Shown: positions 7,898 to 17,556, counted from the first letter of the stretch. The stretch is DNA of 64,000 nt from Pseudomonas sp. WS 5079 (GCF_012985465.1 NZ_JAAQWN010000005.1:124001-188000), one strand, 5' to 3'. Notes: generated from the letters alone by a model not told the origin. Program-made: numbers and translations.

Positions 7898-8584
7898 TTA
7901 AAAGTCATCCACTACATTGCCGTCCTTGACCTTGAACTCGCGGTTCTGCAGATAGGCATTGCGAATAAAGGTGTATTTGTCGCCGTTGATCAGCTTTTCA
8001 GCCGACAGCAGGCTGGCGCGGGTATCGATGATATCCAGGCCCATGGCGCTGTTGCGCGTAGGAATGTCGTTCATGTAGCGGTAGGGTTCGGTGTAGCTGT
8101 CGACATACTTGGACGGTGCATCACGCAGGGTGCTCGGGCCCAGCAGCGGCAGCATCACGTACGGACCGCTGCCCACGCCCCAGTAACCGAGGGTCTGGCC
8201 GAAGTCTTCATCGCTGCGCTGCAGCCCCATTTTGGTGCCGACATCAACCAAGCCCAGCACGCCAAACGTGGTGTTGACCAGCAAGCGCGCGGTATCGACA
8301 CCGGCCTGATGCGGCTTGAGTTGCAGCACGTTGTTGGCCAGGTTGCCCACATCGCCGATATTGCGGAAGAAGTTGTGGATACCGTCTTCGACAAATTGCG
8401 GGGTGATGAACTGGTAGCCCTGGGCCAATGGCTTCAGTGCATAGGTATCAACGGTGTCGTTGAACGTGAAGATCGGGCGGTTGATGCTCTCCCACGGATC
8501 TTCTTCTGCGGCCTGGGCGGCGAAAGGCACCAGCAGGACACTGGCACATACCGATAGTTGAGCAAGACACTGGCTCCAGCGCAT
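7898..8584 (-). CDS. mlaA: MlaA/VacJ family outer-membrane lipid-asymmetry protein
   Basis: MlaA removes misplaced phospholipids from the outer leaflet of the outer membrane and passes them to the Mla pathway. The 228-residue protein shows family motifs EEDPWESINRPIFTFND, NIGDVGNLANN, LLVNTTFGVLGLVDVGTKMG and GPYVMLPLLGPS. The N-terminus is a signal peptide ending AAQA (about residue 25). Unlike E. coli MlaA, there is no lipobox with a cysteine at the mature start, so it appears to be cleaved by signal peptidase I. It is monocistronic; the mlaFEDCB genes are not in this window. Confidence 0.92.
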   Translation of the reverse strand: MRWSQCLAQLSVCASVLLVPFAAQAAEEDPWESINRPIFTFNDTVDTYALKPLAQGYQFITPQFVEDGIHNFFRNIGDVGNLANNVLQLKPHQAGVDTARLLVNTTFGVLGLVDVGTKMGLQRSDEDFGQTLGYWGVGSGPYVMLPLLGPSTLRDAPSKYVDSYTEPYRYMNDIPTRNSAMGLDIIDTRASLLSAEKLINGDKYTFIRNAYLQNREFKVKDGNVVDDF

Positions 8585-8779
8585 AGCTTGAACTCCTTGA
8601 ATGATCTGTCATGGGCGCTATGCCCTGAATAAGGCGGCAGTATATGACGGAAGTGTAGGATTAGGCAGCTTGACGGAATTGTCATTCAGAAAATGTACAA
8701 ATTCCCTACAATCTCATCAGGTGTCATCTGCCTGTCACGGACCTCCGATAGCGTCACAGCTATTTTCAGGGACGTCGAA

Positions 8780-9391
8780 ATGCCCCACCCCCAGATCGTT
8801 GCAGACAACGCCCCTTCCCTGACCGCCGTGTTGTTTGGGCTCAGTGGTTGCCTGGTGGACTTCGGTTCCACGGCCCACGCCAACACCGTCCCCGCAGCCG
8901 AAACCCTGGCCACCCCTGGTGCCCTGAATATCCTGCAATGGCTCAACACCCAAGGCACCCCCTGCGCCTGGCTGGATGAGTTGCCTTGCGCCGTCACCAC
9001 GCCGTTGGCCGCAGCCCTGCCCGGCTGGGTGCATGGCTGCCGCCCTGCGACCGCCCCCTGGCCTGCGCCCCATGCCTGCTGGCAAGCGTTGATGGAGTTG
9101 AACATCGCACACCTGGATGGCTGCGTGCTGGTCAGTGGCGAGCCGCGGCTGCTGCAATCAGGGCTCAACGCTGGGCTCTGGACGATTGGCCTGGCGTCCT
9201 GCGGCTCCCTCTGCGGGCTCTCCCCTGGCCAATGGCAAGCGCTGGACGAACAGGCACGCGAACACAAGCGCGCCAAGGCCACCGTCGCGCTGTACGGGCT
9301 TGGCGTGCACTCGGTGATTGATCACCTGGGTGAACTGGGCACCTGCCTGGCGGACATCGGCCTGCGCCGGCTCAAAGGCGAGAAGCCCTGA
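8780..9391 (+). CDS. PhnX-like HAD-fold protein without catalytic residues
   Basis: The 203-residue protein resembles phosphonoacetaldehyde hydrolase (PhnX) at both ends. VLFGLSGCLVDFGS (17-30) aligns with the PhnX start, and GVHSVIDHLGELGTCLADIG then GEKP aligns with its C-terminus. The catalytic features are gone: the nucleophilic Asp is Gly20, the acidic pair of the last motif reads SG (119-120), and the roughly 70-residue cap carrying the Schiff-base lysine is missing. It should not be a phosphonatase. I start it at 8780, where AGGGA precedes ATG; an upstream ATG at 8693 adds residues that do not look native. P. aeruginosa has, from memory, a related gene near vacJ, so the family appears retained, but its role is unknown. 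Confidence 0.75.
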   Translation: MPHPQIVADNAPSLTAVLFGLSGCLVDFGSTAHANTVPAAETLATPGALNILQWLNTQGTPCAWLDELPCAVTTPLAAALPGWVHGCRPATAPWPAPHACWQALMELNIAHLDGCVLVSGEPRLLQSGLNAGLWTIGLASCGSLCGLSPGQWQALDEQAREHKRAKATVALYGLGVHSVIDHLGELGTCLADIGLRRLKGEKP

Positions 9392-9501
9392 TCAAGATCA
9401 TGCACAGTCGCCGCCAGTGGATTAATCTACAGGTCGTCCCGTAGACCTTTCTCGGCGTGCCGTGGTCTATGCCAGTGCCTATTGATAAAAGGAAGAACGC
9501 C

Positions 9502-9768
9502 ATGCCTGCCCGCGAAAAACTGCAAGAACAGGTTTCCATCCTGCGCGAGCAATTGAACCAGGACCCGCCTCTGTCGCTGGAAAAACGCGAAGCGCTGGAA
9601 GCGTTGATTGCCAAGTTTGAAGTGCAACTGGAACTAGAACCTGCCACTCAGAACCCCAGCCTTGCCGACGGTGTCAACCTGGCTGTAGAACGCTTCGAGC
9701 TGGAGCATCCGGGCATAGCCGGGACATTGCGCAATATTGTGGTGACCCTGGGCAATATCGGGATCTAA
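9502..9768 (+). CDS. DUF4404 family small protein
   Basis: This 88-residue acidic protein begins MPAREKLQEQVSILREQL. Its first half is predicted coiled coil (heptad-like leucines, about 5-50), and the C-terminus FELEHPGIAGTLRNIVVTLG is the conserved signature of the DUF4404 family. AAGGAAG precedes the ATG at 9502; an upstream in-frame ATG at 9457 lacks support. It is cytoplasmic with no membrane segment, and no function is known. Confidence 0.85.
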   Translation: MPAREKLQEQVSILREQLNQDPPLSLEKREALEALIAKFEVQLELEPATQNPSLADGVNLAVERFELEHPGIAGTLRNIVVTLGNIGI

Positions 9769-9800
9769 TCCGCATCCAGGCCAAACCCAGAACCAAAAAA

Positions 9801-9890
9801 TGTGGGAGCGGGCTTGCTCGCGATAACGGAGTGCCAGTCACCGAAGATATTGACTGAAACACCGCTATCGCGAGCAAGCCCGCTCCCACA
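9801..9890. repeat. REPIN: inverted pair of REP elements
   Basis: A REP arm (TGTGGGAGCGGGCTTGCTCG) and its inverted partner ending GCCCGCTCCCACA enclose about 45 bp. It lies between the convergent DUF4404 gene and queF. This is a typical REP doublet of the P. fluorescens group. Confidence 0.92.
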
Positions 9891-9907
9891 TTTGTGTGGT
9901 GTAAAGC

Positions 9908-10738
9908 TTACTGGCGAGCCAGGCGCAGGTTCTGGAACTGCACAGCCTCGGTACTGCGATAGGGGTTGATATCCAACCCACCGCGACGCACATACCGCGC
10001 ATACACCGTCAACTTCTGCGGCTTGAGCAACCGCTGCAGGTCGAGAAAGATCCGCTCCACGCACTGCTCATGAAAGTCCGAGTGCTGGCGGAAGCTCACC
10101 AGGTACGCCAACAGGCTCGCATGGTCCAGCGCCGCGCCACGGTATTCCACCGCCACGCTGCCCCAGTCCGGCTGGCTGGTCACCGGGCAGTTGGATTTGA
10201 GCAGGTGGCTGTGCACGCTCTCCTCCACCACACGGGAATCATCGCAACGCAGCAATTCCGGACGCGGATGCTCGTAGTTGCTGACACTGATATCCAGGTC
10301 ATCGATGCACACCCCCGGCAGGCGCACCACGCCTTCGTCTTCCACCTCGGCCAGGCTGCGGATGCGCACACCCACGGGTTTGCCGGCCGCTGCGCTCAAG
10401 TCGGCACGCAAGGTCGCCTCAAGGTTGGACACATCGGCAAACGGCGTCTGGTTCAACGAGTTGAGGTAGAGCTTGAAGGACTTTGACTCGATGATGTTCG
10501 GCGAGTCAGCCGGGATGCTGAACTCACCGATAGCCACCACCGGCTTGCCAGACGGCAGCAGCCAGGACAGTTCAAAACAGTTCCAGAAATCCACGCCCTT
10601 GTAAGGCAGCGTCTGGGCGGTGAGGCCCAGCTCGGCCCATTTGGCGGCGCGAGGGATAGGGAATAGCAATGAAGGGGTGTAAGTGGAGATGTATTCACTG
10701 GACTTGCCCAGCGGCGAATGTTCGGCTGCGGGATGCAT
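9908..10738 (-). CDS. queF: NADPH-dependent 7-cyano-7-deazaguanine reductase
   Basis: QueF reduces preQ0 to preQ1 in queuosine biosynthesis for tRNA wobble modification. At 276 residues it is the long, two-domain form. The preQ0 thioimide cysteine is C184 in [12 protein letters not shown], with D191 as the acid, and the substrate motif [11 protein letters not shown] is at 84-94. The family motif [13 protein letters not shown] is near residue 48. It is a single gene between a REPIN and the copper locus. Other que genes are not in the window. Confidence 0.97.
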   Translation of the reverse strand: MHPAAEHSPLGKSSEYISTYTPSLLFPIPRAAKWAELGLTAQTLPYKGVDFWNCFELSWLLPSGKPVVAIGEFSIPADSPNIIESKSFKLYLNSLNQTPFADVSNLEATLRADLSAAAGKPVGVRIRSLAEVEDEGVVRLPGVCIDDLDISVSNYEHPRPELLRCDDSRVVEESVHSHLLKSNCPVTSQPDWGSVAVEYRGAALDHASLLAYLVSFRQHSDFHEQCVERIFLDLQRLLKPQKLTVYARYVRRGGLDINPYRSTEAVQFQNLRLARQ

Positions 10739-10804
10739 GGCGGAAACCTGGCTAAATAAACCCCGCCAGTCTACCAGCCTTTGCTCCCGGCCTTAACCCG
10801 CGCG

Positions 10805-11329
10805 TCAGGGGGCAACAGTCAGCTTGCCGACCATCCCCGCCTGGTAATGCCCGGGGAGGTTGCAAGCGAACTCCAGGGCCCCAGCCTTGCTGAAGGTCCA
10901 GGTCAATTGCGCGGTCTTGCCTGGCTCCACCAGCACGCTGTTAGGATCGTCATGCTTCATGCCACCCATATCACCATGGCCCATCGCCGCGTGATCCATC
11001 TGGCCCATGCCGGTGGAGGTCAACATGCCACTGGCTTGCATCTTGAGCATTTCTTTCTGGTGATCGGCATGCATGCTTGCGTCACCCAGGTTGAACTCAT
11101 GCAGCAACTGCCCCTTGTTGACCAGCACAAAGCGCACCGTCTCACCGGCCTTTACATCAAGTGAGGTGGGTGCAAAGGAAATATCCTGCAGCACCACTTC
11201 CACCGTACGAGTGGCCTTGGTCGCCGGAGCCGCCTCGCCAAAGGCAAACGTGTGAGCGCCATCGGCCAGCGCCGGGACGCTCAACATCATCAAGCAACCT
11301 GCCAGCCACCCAGATTTACGCAAAAACAT
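10805..11329 (-). CDS. Periplasmic cupredoxin-like copper protein
   Basis: The protein has 174 residues with signal peptide MFLRKSGWLAGCLMMLSVPA followed by LADG. The cupredoxin fold carries type 1 copper ligands: His in LLHEFNLGD, and Cys, His and Met in FACNLPGHYQAGM. Between the first His and the Cys is a Met/His-rich insertion (about residues 90-130) containing GMGQMDHAAMGHGDMGGM, likely an extra copper-binding loop. I start at 11329 because GGAGGA stands just upstream. It is divergent from copR-copS, so I infer CopR controls it and that it buffers copper in the periplasm. Confidence 0.88.
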   Translation of the reverse strand: MFLRKSGWLAGCLMMLSVPALADGAHTFAFGEAAPATKATRTVEVVLQDISFAPTSLDVKAGETVRFVLVNKGQLLHEFNLGDASMHADHQKEMLKMQASGMLTSTGMGQMDHAAMGHGDMGGMKHDDPNSVLVEPGKTAQLTWTFSKAGALEFACNLPGHYQAGMVGKLTVAP

Positions 11330-11392
11330 GTTTATCCTCCAAAGGTATAAGACCAGCCTGTGGGACACTCTAATAATGCACCGCTGCCAGTT

Positions 11393-11423
11393 ACCTGACT
11401 GCTAGATTACAACTTTGTCAGGT
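11393..11423. promoter_or_regulatory. Inverted repeat in divergent copper promoter (candidate CopR site)
   Basis: ACCTGAC (11393-11399) and its exact complement GTCAGGT (11417-11423) are separated by 17 bp. They lie midway between the cupredoxin gene and copR. The arm spacing of 24 bp, a little over two helical turns, suits a response-regulator dimer pair. Assignment to CopR is inferred from context. Confidence 0.5.
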
Positions 11424-11483
11424 TGCGCCAGCCCACCGGCGCACACGGTATAAAGCCCGCTGCTACCCCGCCATGAGTCGCCT

Positions 11484-12164
11484 ATGAAACTGCTGATCGT
11501 CGAAGACCAACCCAAAACCGGCCAATACCTGCGCCAGGGCCTGGCCGAAGCCGGGTTCAATACCGAACTGGTGGCCGACGGCACCACCGGCCAGCACTTG
11601 GCGCTGACAGGTGACTACGACTTGCTGATTCTCGATGTGATGCTGCCGGGCCGCAGCGGCTGGCAGATCCTGCAGGCGGTGCGCAGTGCCGGCCTGGAAA
11701 TCCCGGTGCTGTTCCTGACGGCACGGGATGCGGTGGAAGATCGGGTCCACGGCCTGGAGTTGGGCGCTGACGACTATCTGGTCAAGCCATTCGCGTTCTC
11801 CGAACTGCTGGCCCGGGTGCGCAGCCTGTTGCGCCGCGGCAGCAGCACACCCCAGGAAACCAACCTGCACCTGGCCGACCTGCGCCTGGACCTGATCCGG
11901 CGCCGCGTGGAGCGCAGCGGCCAGCGTATCGACCTCACCGCCAAGGAGTTCGCCCTGCTGGAAATGCTCCTGCGCCGCCAGGGCGAAGTGTTGCCCAAGT
12001 CGCTGATCGCCTCCCAGGTCTGGGACATGAATTTCGACAGCGACACCAATATCATCGAAGTGGCCATCCGCCGCCTGCGCTTGAAGATCGATGACGGCTT
12101 CCCCAACAAGCTGATCCACACCGTGCGCGGCATGGGCTATGTGCTGGAAGAGCGGTTCAGTTGA
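11484..12164 (+). CDS. copR: Heavy-metal response regulator CopR
   Basis: This OmpR-family regulator has 226 residues. The receiver domain has acidic residues in IVEDQPKTG, phospho-site D51 in [10 protein letters not shown] and K101-type lysine in DDYLVKPF. A winged-helix DNA-binding domain covers about 128-225 ([20 protein letters not shown], then [20 protein letters not shown]). The length and DMNFDSDTN segment are typical of the copper/silver regulators CopR and CusR. Its stop overlaps the copS start. It faces the cupredoxin gene, with an inverted repeat between them. Confidence 0.9.
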   Translation: MKLLIVEDQPKTGQYLRQGLAEAGFNTELVADGTTGQHLALTGDYDLLILDVMLPGRSGWQILQAVRSAGLEIPVLFLTARDAVEDRVHGLELGADDYLVKPFAFSELLARVRSLLRRGSSTPQETNLHLADLRLDLIRRRVERSGQRIDLTAKEFALLEMLLRRQGEVLPKSLIASQVWDMNFDSDTNIIEVAIRRLRLKIDDGFPNKLIHTVRGMGYVLEERFS

Positions 12165-13525
12165 TGAAACGCCTCTCCCTGGCCAGCCGCCTGGCCCTGC
12201 TGTTTGCCGGCTGCACCGCCGTGGTCTCGCTGCTGGCGGGCGTATTGTTCAGCCAGGCCAGCGAAAAGCACTTCATCGAACTCGACCAGCAATTGCTCGA
12301 CAGCAAGCTGCTGGCCCTGCGCAGTGCCCTGCAAGGCGCCGACACCCCGGCGCTGTTCGCCCAACGCGTGGCCGCACTGACAGACGAACTGAGCCATCAA
12401 CCGGACCTGGCCGTGCGCGTCAACGCCGCCGACGGCCAGCGCTGGTTTGACAGCGCGCCGCGCATCCCCGCCGACCTGCCCACCGCGCCCGGCCTGCACA
12501 GCCTGCAAAGCGCCGGCACCAGCTACCGGGTGTACAACGCTGCGTTGAACCCCGCCCAGCCCGGTTCTGCGCAGTTGGTCCTGATGCTCGACATCACCCA
12601 TCACCAGCACTTCCTGCAACGCATGCAACACCTGATCTGGCTGACAGTCGGCCTGTCCGCCCTGGCGACCGCGCTCCTTGGCGCCTGGGCCGCGCGCAGC
12701 GGGCTGCGGCCCCTGCGGCGAATGACCGAAGTGGCCAGCAATATCCGCGCTCACTCCCTGACCCAGCGCCTGCCCCAGGAACAGATGCCCGCCGAACTGG
12801 CGGAACTGGCCCAGGCCTTCAATGCGATGTTTGGCCGCCTCGATGATGCGTTCCAGCGGCTATCGGCGTTCTCTGCCGATATCGCCCACGAACTGCGCAC
12901 ACCGTTATCCAACCTGCTGACCCAGACCCAGGTGATCCTCACCCAACCCCGGCCGCTGGAAGACTACCGCGAAGCGCTGCACAGCAATCTGGAAGAGCTG
13001 CAATGGATGGCCCAGTTGGTCAACGACATGCTGTACCTGGCCAAGGCCGACCACGGTTTGCTCAACCCCAAACGCGAACCCCTGGCCCTGGCCGACGAGG
13101 TAGATGCCTTGCTGGAGTTCTTCGCGCCGTTGGCCGAGGACGCCCAGGTCAACCTGCTGCGCGACGGCAGCGCCAGTGCCGCCGGTGACCGCAGCATGCT
13201 GCGCCGGGCGTTTTCCAATCTGTTGGACAACGCCGTGCGCTTTACCTCGCCGGGTGGCGAAGTACGGGTGAGGATCAGCGAAAACGCCCAGGGCGTGCCA
13301 CTGAGTGTGGAAAACACCGGGACCGGGATTCCCCAAGGGTTGCTGCCCAAGCTGTTTGACCGGTTCTACCGCGCAGATCCGGCTCGGCATGAAGGCAGCA
13401 GTGAGCATGCGGGGCTGGGGTTGGCGATTACCCAGTCGATTGTGCGGGCGCATGGGGGGAGGATTTTCTGTGAATCACAACCGGGGTGGACGCGGTTTGT
13501 GATTGAGTTGCCACAGGGGGTTTGA
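12164..13525 (+). CDS. copS: Heavy-metal sensor histidine kinase CopS
   Basis: The 453-residue inner-membrane kinase has a first membrane helix (about 9-30), a periplasmic sensor domain (30-157), a second helix (about 158-177), HAMP (178-232), HisKA with phospho-His H242 in DIAHELRTPLSNLL, and HATPase with NLLDNAVRF and GLGLAITQSIVRAHGG. ATG at 12164 overlaps the copR stop (TGATG). The periplasmic domain is short and has several histidines, including HHQH near its end, which could bind copper. With CopR it forms the local copper-sensing pair. Confidence 0.9.
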   Translation: MKRLSLASRLALLFAGCTAVVSLLAGVLFSQASEKHFIELDQQLLDSKLLALRSALQGADTPALFAQRVAALTDELSHQPDLAVRVNAADGQRWFDSAPRIPADLPTAPGLHSLQSAGTSYRVYNAALNPAQPGSAQLVLMLDITHHQHFLQRMQHLIWLTVGLSALATALLGAWAARSGLRPLRRMTEVASNIRAHSLTQRLPQEQMPAELAELAQAFNAMFGRLDDAFQRLSAFSADIAHELRTPLSNLLTQTQVILTQPRPLEDYREALHSNLEELQWMAQLVNDMLYLAKADHGLLNPKREPLALADEVDALLEFFAPLAEDAQVNLLRDGSASAAGDRSMLRRAFSNLLDNAVRFTSPGGEVRVRISENAQGVPLSVENTGTGIPQGLLPKLFDRFYRADPARHEGSSEHAGLGLAITQSIVRAHGGRIFCESQPGWTRFVIELPQGV

Positions 13526-13542
13526 GGCAAGCTGGGCGGGCC

Positions 13543-13618
13543 TCATCGCGGGCAAGCCCGCTCCCACATGTTGATTTGCGAACACCGTCAAATGTGGGAG
13601 CTGGCTTGCCTGCGATAG
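13543..13618. repeat. REPIN with two different arm types
   Basis: The left arm (ATCGCGGGCAAGCCCGCTCC) is of the CGGGC class and the right arm (TGTGGGAGCTGGCTTGCCTG) is of the CTGGC class. The pair lies between the convergent copS and lolE genes. Confidence 0.88.
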
Positions 13619-13630
13619 CGATCTCAAGAC

Positions 13631-14875
13631 CTACGAATATCTCAGGGCATGCGCCGGCTCGATCTTCGCCGCCCGATACGCCGGGTAGATCGTCGCCAAA
13701 AAGCTCAACACAAACCCCGCGCTGCAAATCAGCAGCACATCGCCACCTTGCAGCTCCGATGGCAGGTTGCTGACGAAATACACGTCCGAACTGAAGATAT
13801 GCTGCCCGGTCACACGCTCCATCCAGCCCACCAGCTCACTGACGTTGAGCGCGGCTATCACCCCCAGCACGCCGCCAATCAGAGTGCCGACAATACCGAT
13901 CACCGTGCCCTGGACCATGAAGATCGCCATGATCTGCCGTGGCGTGGCGCCGATAGTGCGCAGGATCGCGATGTCCGCGCCCTTGTCGTTCACCACCATG
14001 ATCAGCGTGGCGATGATATTGAAGGCCGCGACGGCGACGATCATCAGCAGCAACAGGCCGATCATGGTCTTTTCCATCTTCATCGCGCTGAACAGGCTGC
14101 CCTGGGTATGGGTCCAGTCATCGGCCTTGTAGGCCGCACCCAGCCCACTGGCGATGTCTGCCGAAACCTTGGGCGCCGCATACAGGTCCTTGACCGCCAG
14201 GCGCACGCTTTGCACCTGGTTGGGCTGCCAACGCAGCATCTGCGCGGCATCGGCGACGTGGATCAGGGCCATCGAGCCGTCCAGCTCGGCACCGACCTTG
14301 AACACACCGACCACATTCAAACGCTGCATACGCGGGGTAATGCCGCCGGGAGCCGTGCTGATTTCCGGGACGATCAATGTCAGCTTGTCACCCACATTCA
14401 GGCGGAAACGGCGTGCGGTGATTTCCCCGATCACCACGCCGAACTCACCCGGCTGCAGGTCTGCCAGGTTCCCCTGGACGATATGCTGGGTGACGATGGA
14501 GACCTTGCCTTCCTGCGCCGGGTCGATCCCGCTGATCTGGATCGGCTGCATCGAACCCTTGTAGGACAGCATGCCCTCCATCTCGGTGAACGGCACGGCG
14601 GCGGTCACTTCGGGGTTTTTCAGGGCGGCGGCGGCCACGGGCTGCCAGTCGCTGATCGGGTTTACGCCGACGATGGTGGCGTGCGGCACCATGCCCAGAA
14701 TGCGTGAACTCATTTCCCGCTGGAAACCGTTCATCACCGACAACACCACGATCATCGCCAGCACGCCCAAGGCGAGGCCGATCATCGAGGTCATCGAAAT
14801 AAACGAGACAAAACGGTTGCGGCGCTTGGCGCGGGTATAGCGCGCGCCGATAAAAATCGATAACGGTCTGAACAT
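13631..14875 (-). CDS. lolE: Lipoprotein-releasing ABC transporter permease LolE
   Basis: This permease of the LolCDE complex extracts outer-membrane lipoproteins from the inner membrane and hands them to LolA. The 414-residue protein has the usual topology: one helix at about 25-45, a large periplasmic domain (about 50-265), then three helices (about 270-290, 315-345 and 375-395). The N-terminal signature is [20 protein letters not shown]. It is the last gene of lolC-lolD-lolE and is a diverged paralogue of lolC. The C/E labels follow gene order. Confidence 0.93.
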   Translation of the reverse strand: MFRPLSIFIGARYTRAKRRNRFVSFISMTSMIGLALGVLAMIVVLSVMNGFQREMSSRILGMVPHATIVGVNPISDWQPVAAAALKNPEVTAAVPFTEMEGMLSYKGSMQPIQISGIDPAQEGKVSIVTQHIVQGNLADLQPGEFGVVIGEITARRFRLNVGDKLTLIVPEISTAPGGITPRMQRLNVVGVFKVGAELDGSMALIHVADAAQMLRWQPNQVQSVRLAVKDLYAAPKVSADIASGLGAAYKADDWTHTQGSLFSAMKMEKTMIGLLLLMIVAVAAFNIIATLIMVVNDKGADIAILRTIGATPRQIMAIFMVQGTVIGIVGTLIGGVLGVIAALNVSELVGWMERVTGQHIFSSDVYFVSNLPSELQGGDVLLICSAGFVLSFLATIYPAYRAAKIEPAHALRYS

Positions 14876-14935
14876 TCGCTTGCACCGCCTGAAAAAAAAG
14901 AAAACCCAGGCACAGGCGCCCGGGCTTGAAACAGG

Positions 14936-15619
14936 TCAGATGGCGACCAGATGACCTTCCTGCAGGTGCAACACGCGGTCCATCTGCCGGGCCATGCTCA
15001 TGTCATGGGTCACCACCAGGAACGCGGTGCGCATCTGGGTGCTCAGCTCCAGCATCAAGTCCTTGATGCCCTGGGCGGTGTGGGAGTCAAGGTTGCCGGT
15101 CGGCTCGTCGAGCATCACCAGGCCTGGGTTGTTCACCAGGGCGCGGGCAATCGCCACACGCTGGCGCTCGCCACCGGACAACTCTGAAGGCTTGTGCTCC
15201 AGGCGATGGCCAAGGCCGACGCGCTCCAGTAACGCCGTGGCACGCTGGCGCGCCTGCGGGATCGCGGTCTTGCCGATCAAGAGCGGCATGCACACGTTTT
15301 CCAGGGCGGTGAACTCTGGCAGCAAATGGTGGAACTGGTACACAAAGCCCAGGGAGCGGTTGCGCAACTGGCCACGGGCCTTCTCGTTCAACGCCGAGAG
15401 CTCTTCACCGGCCAGCCACACGCTGCCGTGGGACGGCGTATCAAGGCCGCCCAACAGATTGAGCAAGGTACTTTTGCCGGAGCCGGAACTGCCGACGATC
15501 GCCACGCGCTCGCCGGGATGCAGTTCCAGTTGCAGGTTGGACAGCACCACTACCGATTCCGGGCCTTCCTCGTAGGATTTGCCCAGGTTGCGGCAGCTCA
15601 GGATTGCTTTTTCACTCAT
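14936..15619 (-). CDS. lolD: Lipoprotein-releasing ABC transporter ATPase LolD
   Basis: The 227-residue ATPase powers lipoprotein release. It has Walker [10 protein letters not shown], signature [15 protein letters not shown], Walker [13 protein letters not shown] and the switch His in [14 protein letters not shown] at 15619 gives the usual LolD length and starts 7 bp after the lolC stop. Another ATG at 15634 (MSESGMSEK) would overlap lolC by 8 bp and is also possible. It is co-transcribed with lolC and lolE. Confidence 0.95.
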   Translation of the reverse strand: MSEKAILSCRNLGKSYEEGPESVVVLSNLQLELHPGERVAIVGSSGSGKSTLLNLLGGLDTPSHGSVWLAGEELSALNEKARGQLRNRSLGFVYQFHHLLPEFTALENVCMPLLIGKTAIPQARQRATALLERVGLGHRLEHKPSELSGGERQRVAIARALVNNPGLVMLDEPTGNLDSHTAQGIKDLMLELSTQMRTAFLVVTHDMSMARQMDRVLHLQEGHLVAI

Positions 15620-15626
15620 GCCCGAT

Positions 15627-16877
15627 TCACTCATAGCGTAAAGCCTGCGCCGGCTGGGTACGTGCCGCGCGCCAGGCTGGATATAGGGTGGCAAGGAAAC
15701 TCAGGACCAACGCGGCGCCGCCGACCATCAGCACATCCTGGCTCTGCACCTGGGATGGCAAATAGTCGATGAAGTAGACGTCGGCGTTGAGAAACTTGTG
15801 GCCGATCAGGGTTTCGACGCCGGCGATGGCGGCGCTGACGTTCAGCGCGGCAAAAATCCCCACCGCCGTACCGATCAAGGTGCCGACCACGCCAATCACC
15901 GTGCCCTGGACCATGAAAATCGCCATGATCTGCCCCGGCGTGGCGCCAAGGGTACGCAGGATGGCGATATCGCCCTTCTTGTCGTTCACCACCATCACCA
16001 GGGTGGAGATGATGTTGAACGCGGCCACGGCGACGATCAGCAGCAACAACAGGCCGATCATGGCTTTTTCCATGCGGATCGCCTGGTACAGGTTGCCGTG
16101 GGTACGGGTCCAGTCGCGGGCGTAGTACTGGCTTTCACCCAGGTGCTGGGCAATTTCCCAAGCGCCGCGCGGTGCTTCGAACAAGTCGTTGAATTTCAGG
16201 CGCAGGCCCTGCACCTGGTCCGGCTTCCAGCGATGCAGGCGGGCCAGGTCGGTGAGGTTGGTCAGGCCGAGGAAGCCATCGATCTCGCCGGCGCCGACAT
16301 GAAAGATGCCGACCACGGTAAAGCGCTTCATGCGCGGGAACATCCCGGCCGGGGTCACCGTGACCTCGGGGGCGACAAACGTCAGCTTGTCGCCGATAGC
16401 CACGCCCAGCTTGGCTGCCGCCCGGTCGCCAATCACGATGCCGAAGCTGCCAGGCGTAAGGGCATCGAGTTGGCCCTGCTGCATGAACTGGTCAATGATC
16501 GAGACCTTGCGCTCCTGCGCCGGGTCGATGGCATTGAGCAGGACTTTCTGCACCTTGCCGTCGTTGGTCAGCAGGCCCTGCATCTGGGTAAATGGCGCGA
16601 CGGCCAGCACCTTGGGGTTCTGCTTGACCTTGTCGGCCAGGCCTTGCCAGTCACCCAGGGGCTCGCCGGACTCGATGGTCGCGTGGGGCACCATGCCCAG
16701 CACGCGGGTGCGCATCTCATGATCGAAGCCATTCATCACCGATAGCACCACGATCATCACGACAACGCCCAGGGCGAGTCCGATCATGGAGGTCAGGGAA
16801 ATGAACGACACAAAATGATTGCGACGCTTTGCACGGGTATAACGCGTGCCGATAAATACGAAGAGAGGTCTGAACAT
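15627..16877 (-). CDS. lolC: Lipoprotein-releasing ABC transporter permease LolC
   Basis: This 416-residue permease partners with LolE. It has the same fold (helix at about 24-45, a periplasmic domain, three C-terminal helices) and the same opening [20 protein letters not shown]. The two permeases are clearly diverged in the periplasmic domain, indicating a LolC/LolE heterodimer rather than the LolF homodimer of some gammaproteobacteria. It is the first gene of the operon and is divergent from the PilZ gene at 16972. Confidence 0.93.
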   Translation of the reverse strand: MFRPLFVFIGTRYTRAKRRNHFVSFISLTSMIGLALGVVVMIVVLSVMNGFDHEMRTRVLGMVPHATIESGEPLGDWQGLADKVKQNPKVLAVAPFTQMQGLLTNDGKVQKVLLNAIDPAQERKVSIIDQFMQQGQLDALTPGSFGIVIGDRAAAKLGVAIGDKLTFVAPEVTVTPAGMFPRMKRFTVVGIFHVGAGEIDGFLGLTNLTDLARLHRWKPDQVQGLRLKFNDLFEAPRGAWEIAQHLGESQYYARDWTRTHGNLYQAIRMEKAMIGLLLLLIVAVAAFNIISTLVMVVNDKKGDIAILRTLGATPGQIMAIFMVQGTVIGVVGTLIGTAVGIFAALNVSAAIAGVETLIGHKFLNADVYFIDYLPSQVQSQDVLMVGGAALVLSFLATLYPAWRAARTQPAQALRYE

Positions 16878-16971
16878 GTCGGGGCTTGTTCGGAGGAAAA
16901 GAAGACGTCCCGGTGGCGGGGTCTGGTAAGCAGCTTTACACTCAGACCATTACCGTTACCTGGGGTTCGCC

Positions 16972-17556
16972 ATGACGACATTAGATGAAGAAGATCGCCG
17001 CGAATACTACCGTATCGACGACATGATCGCACTCCAAATCAAAAGCCTGTCGGCCCCGCAAGCGGCGAGCAAGGAAGTGTTGCTGGATGATTCCCCGCTG
17101 TTCAACCTGCTCAGTGAACTGCACCTGAGCGAATTCGAGTCCCAGCACCTGCTGCGCCAGCTCGGCGAGCGCGACCGCACCCTCGCCGCCTTCCTCAAGG
17201 TGCAGAACAAACGCATGGACCTGCTCAGCCAAGTCATGGCGCAAAGCCTGCTGGGTGAGATCGGTGCGCCGCAGCCGGTGATCATCTCCGAAGGCGGTAT
17301 CGACTTCCAGCACCCCACGGTGCTCGCGCCGGGCAGCCACCTGGCAGTCAAGCTGGTGCTGATGCCCCAGGCGCTGGGCCTGTTGTTACGGGCCAAGGTC
17401 ACCCACTGCGATCCAAAGGGCGATGGTTTTGACGTGGGCACCGAATTCGAATCCATGACCGACGCCCAGCGCCAGTTGCTGGCGCGATATATATTGCAAA
17501 AACAGGCCCAGGAACGGCGCCTGGCCCGGGAACAAAGCGACGGCCAAGACACCTGA
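16972..17556 (+). CDS. PilZ domain-containing protein
   Basis: The protein has 194 residues. A conserved N-terminal segment with RREYYR (RxxxR, residues 9-13) leads into a helical stretch (about 45-95), followed by the PilZ barrel with VIISEGGIDF, where the DxSxxG motif keeps S and G but has Ile in place of Asp. The C-terminus is a charged helix. The helical insertion separates the two halves of the c-di-GMP site. Binding is plausible, but the changed motif leaves it uncertain. It is followed by the phosphodiesterase gene after 43 bp and may share a transcript. Confidence 0.85.
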   Translation: MTTLDEEDRREYYRIDDMIALQIKSLSAPQAASKEVLLDDSPLFNLLSELHLSEFESQHLLRQLGERDRTLAAFLKVQNKRMDLLSQVMAQSLLGEIGAPQPVIISEGGIDFQHPTVLAPGSHLAVKLVLMPQALGLLLRAKVTHCDPKGDGFDVGTEFESMTDAQRQLLARYILQKQAQERRLAREQSDGQDT

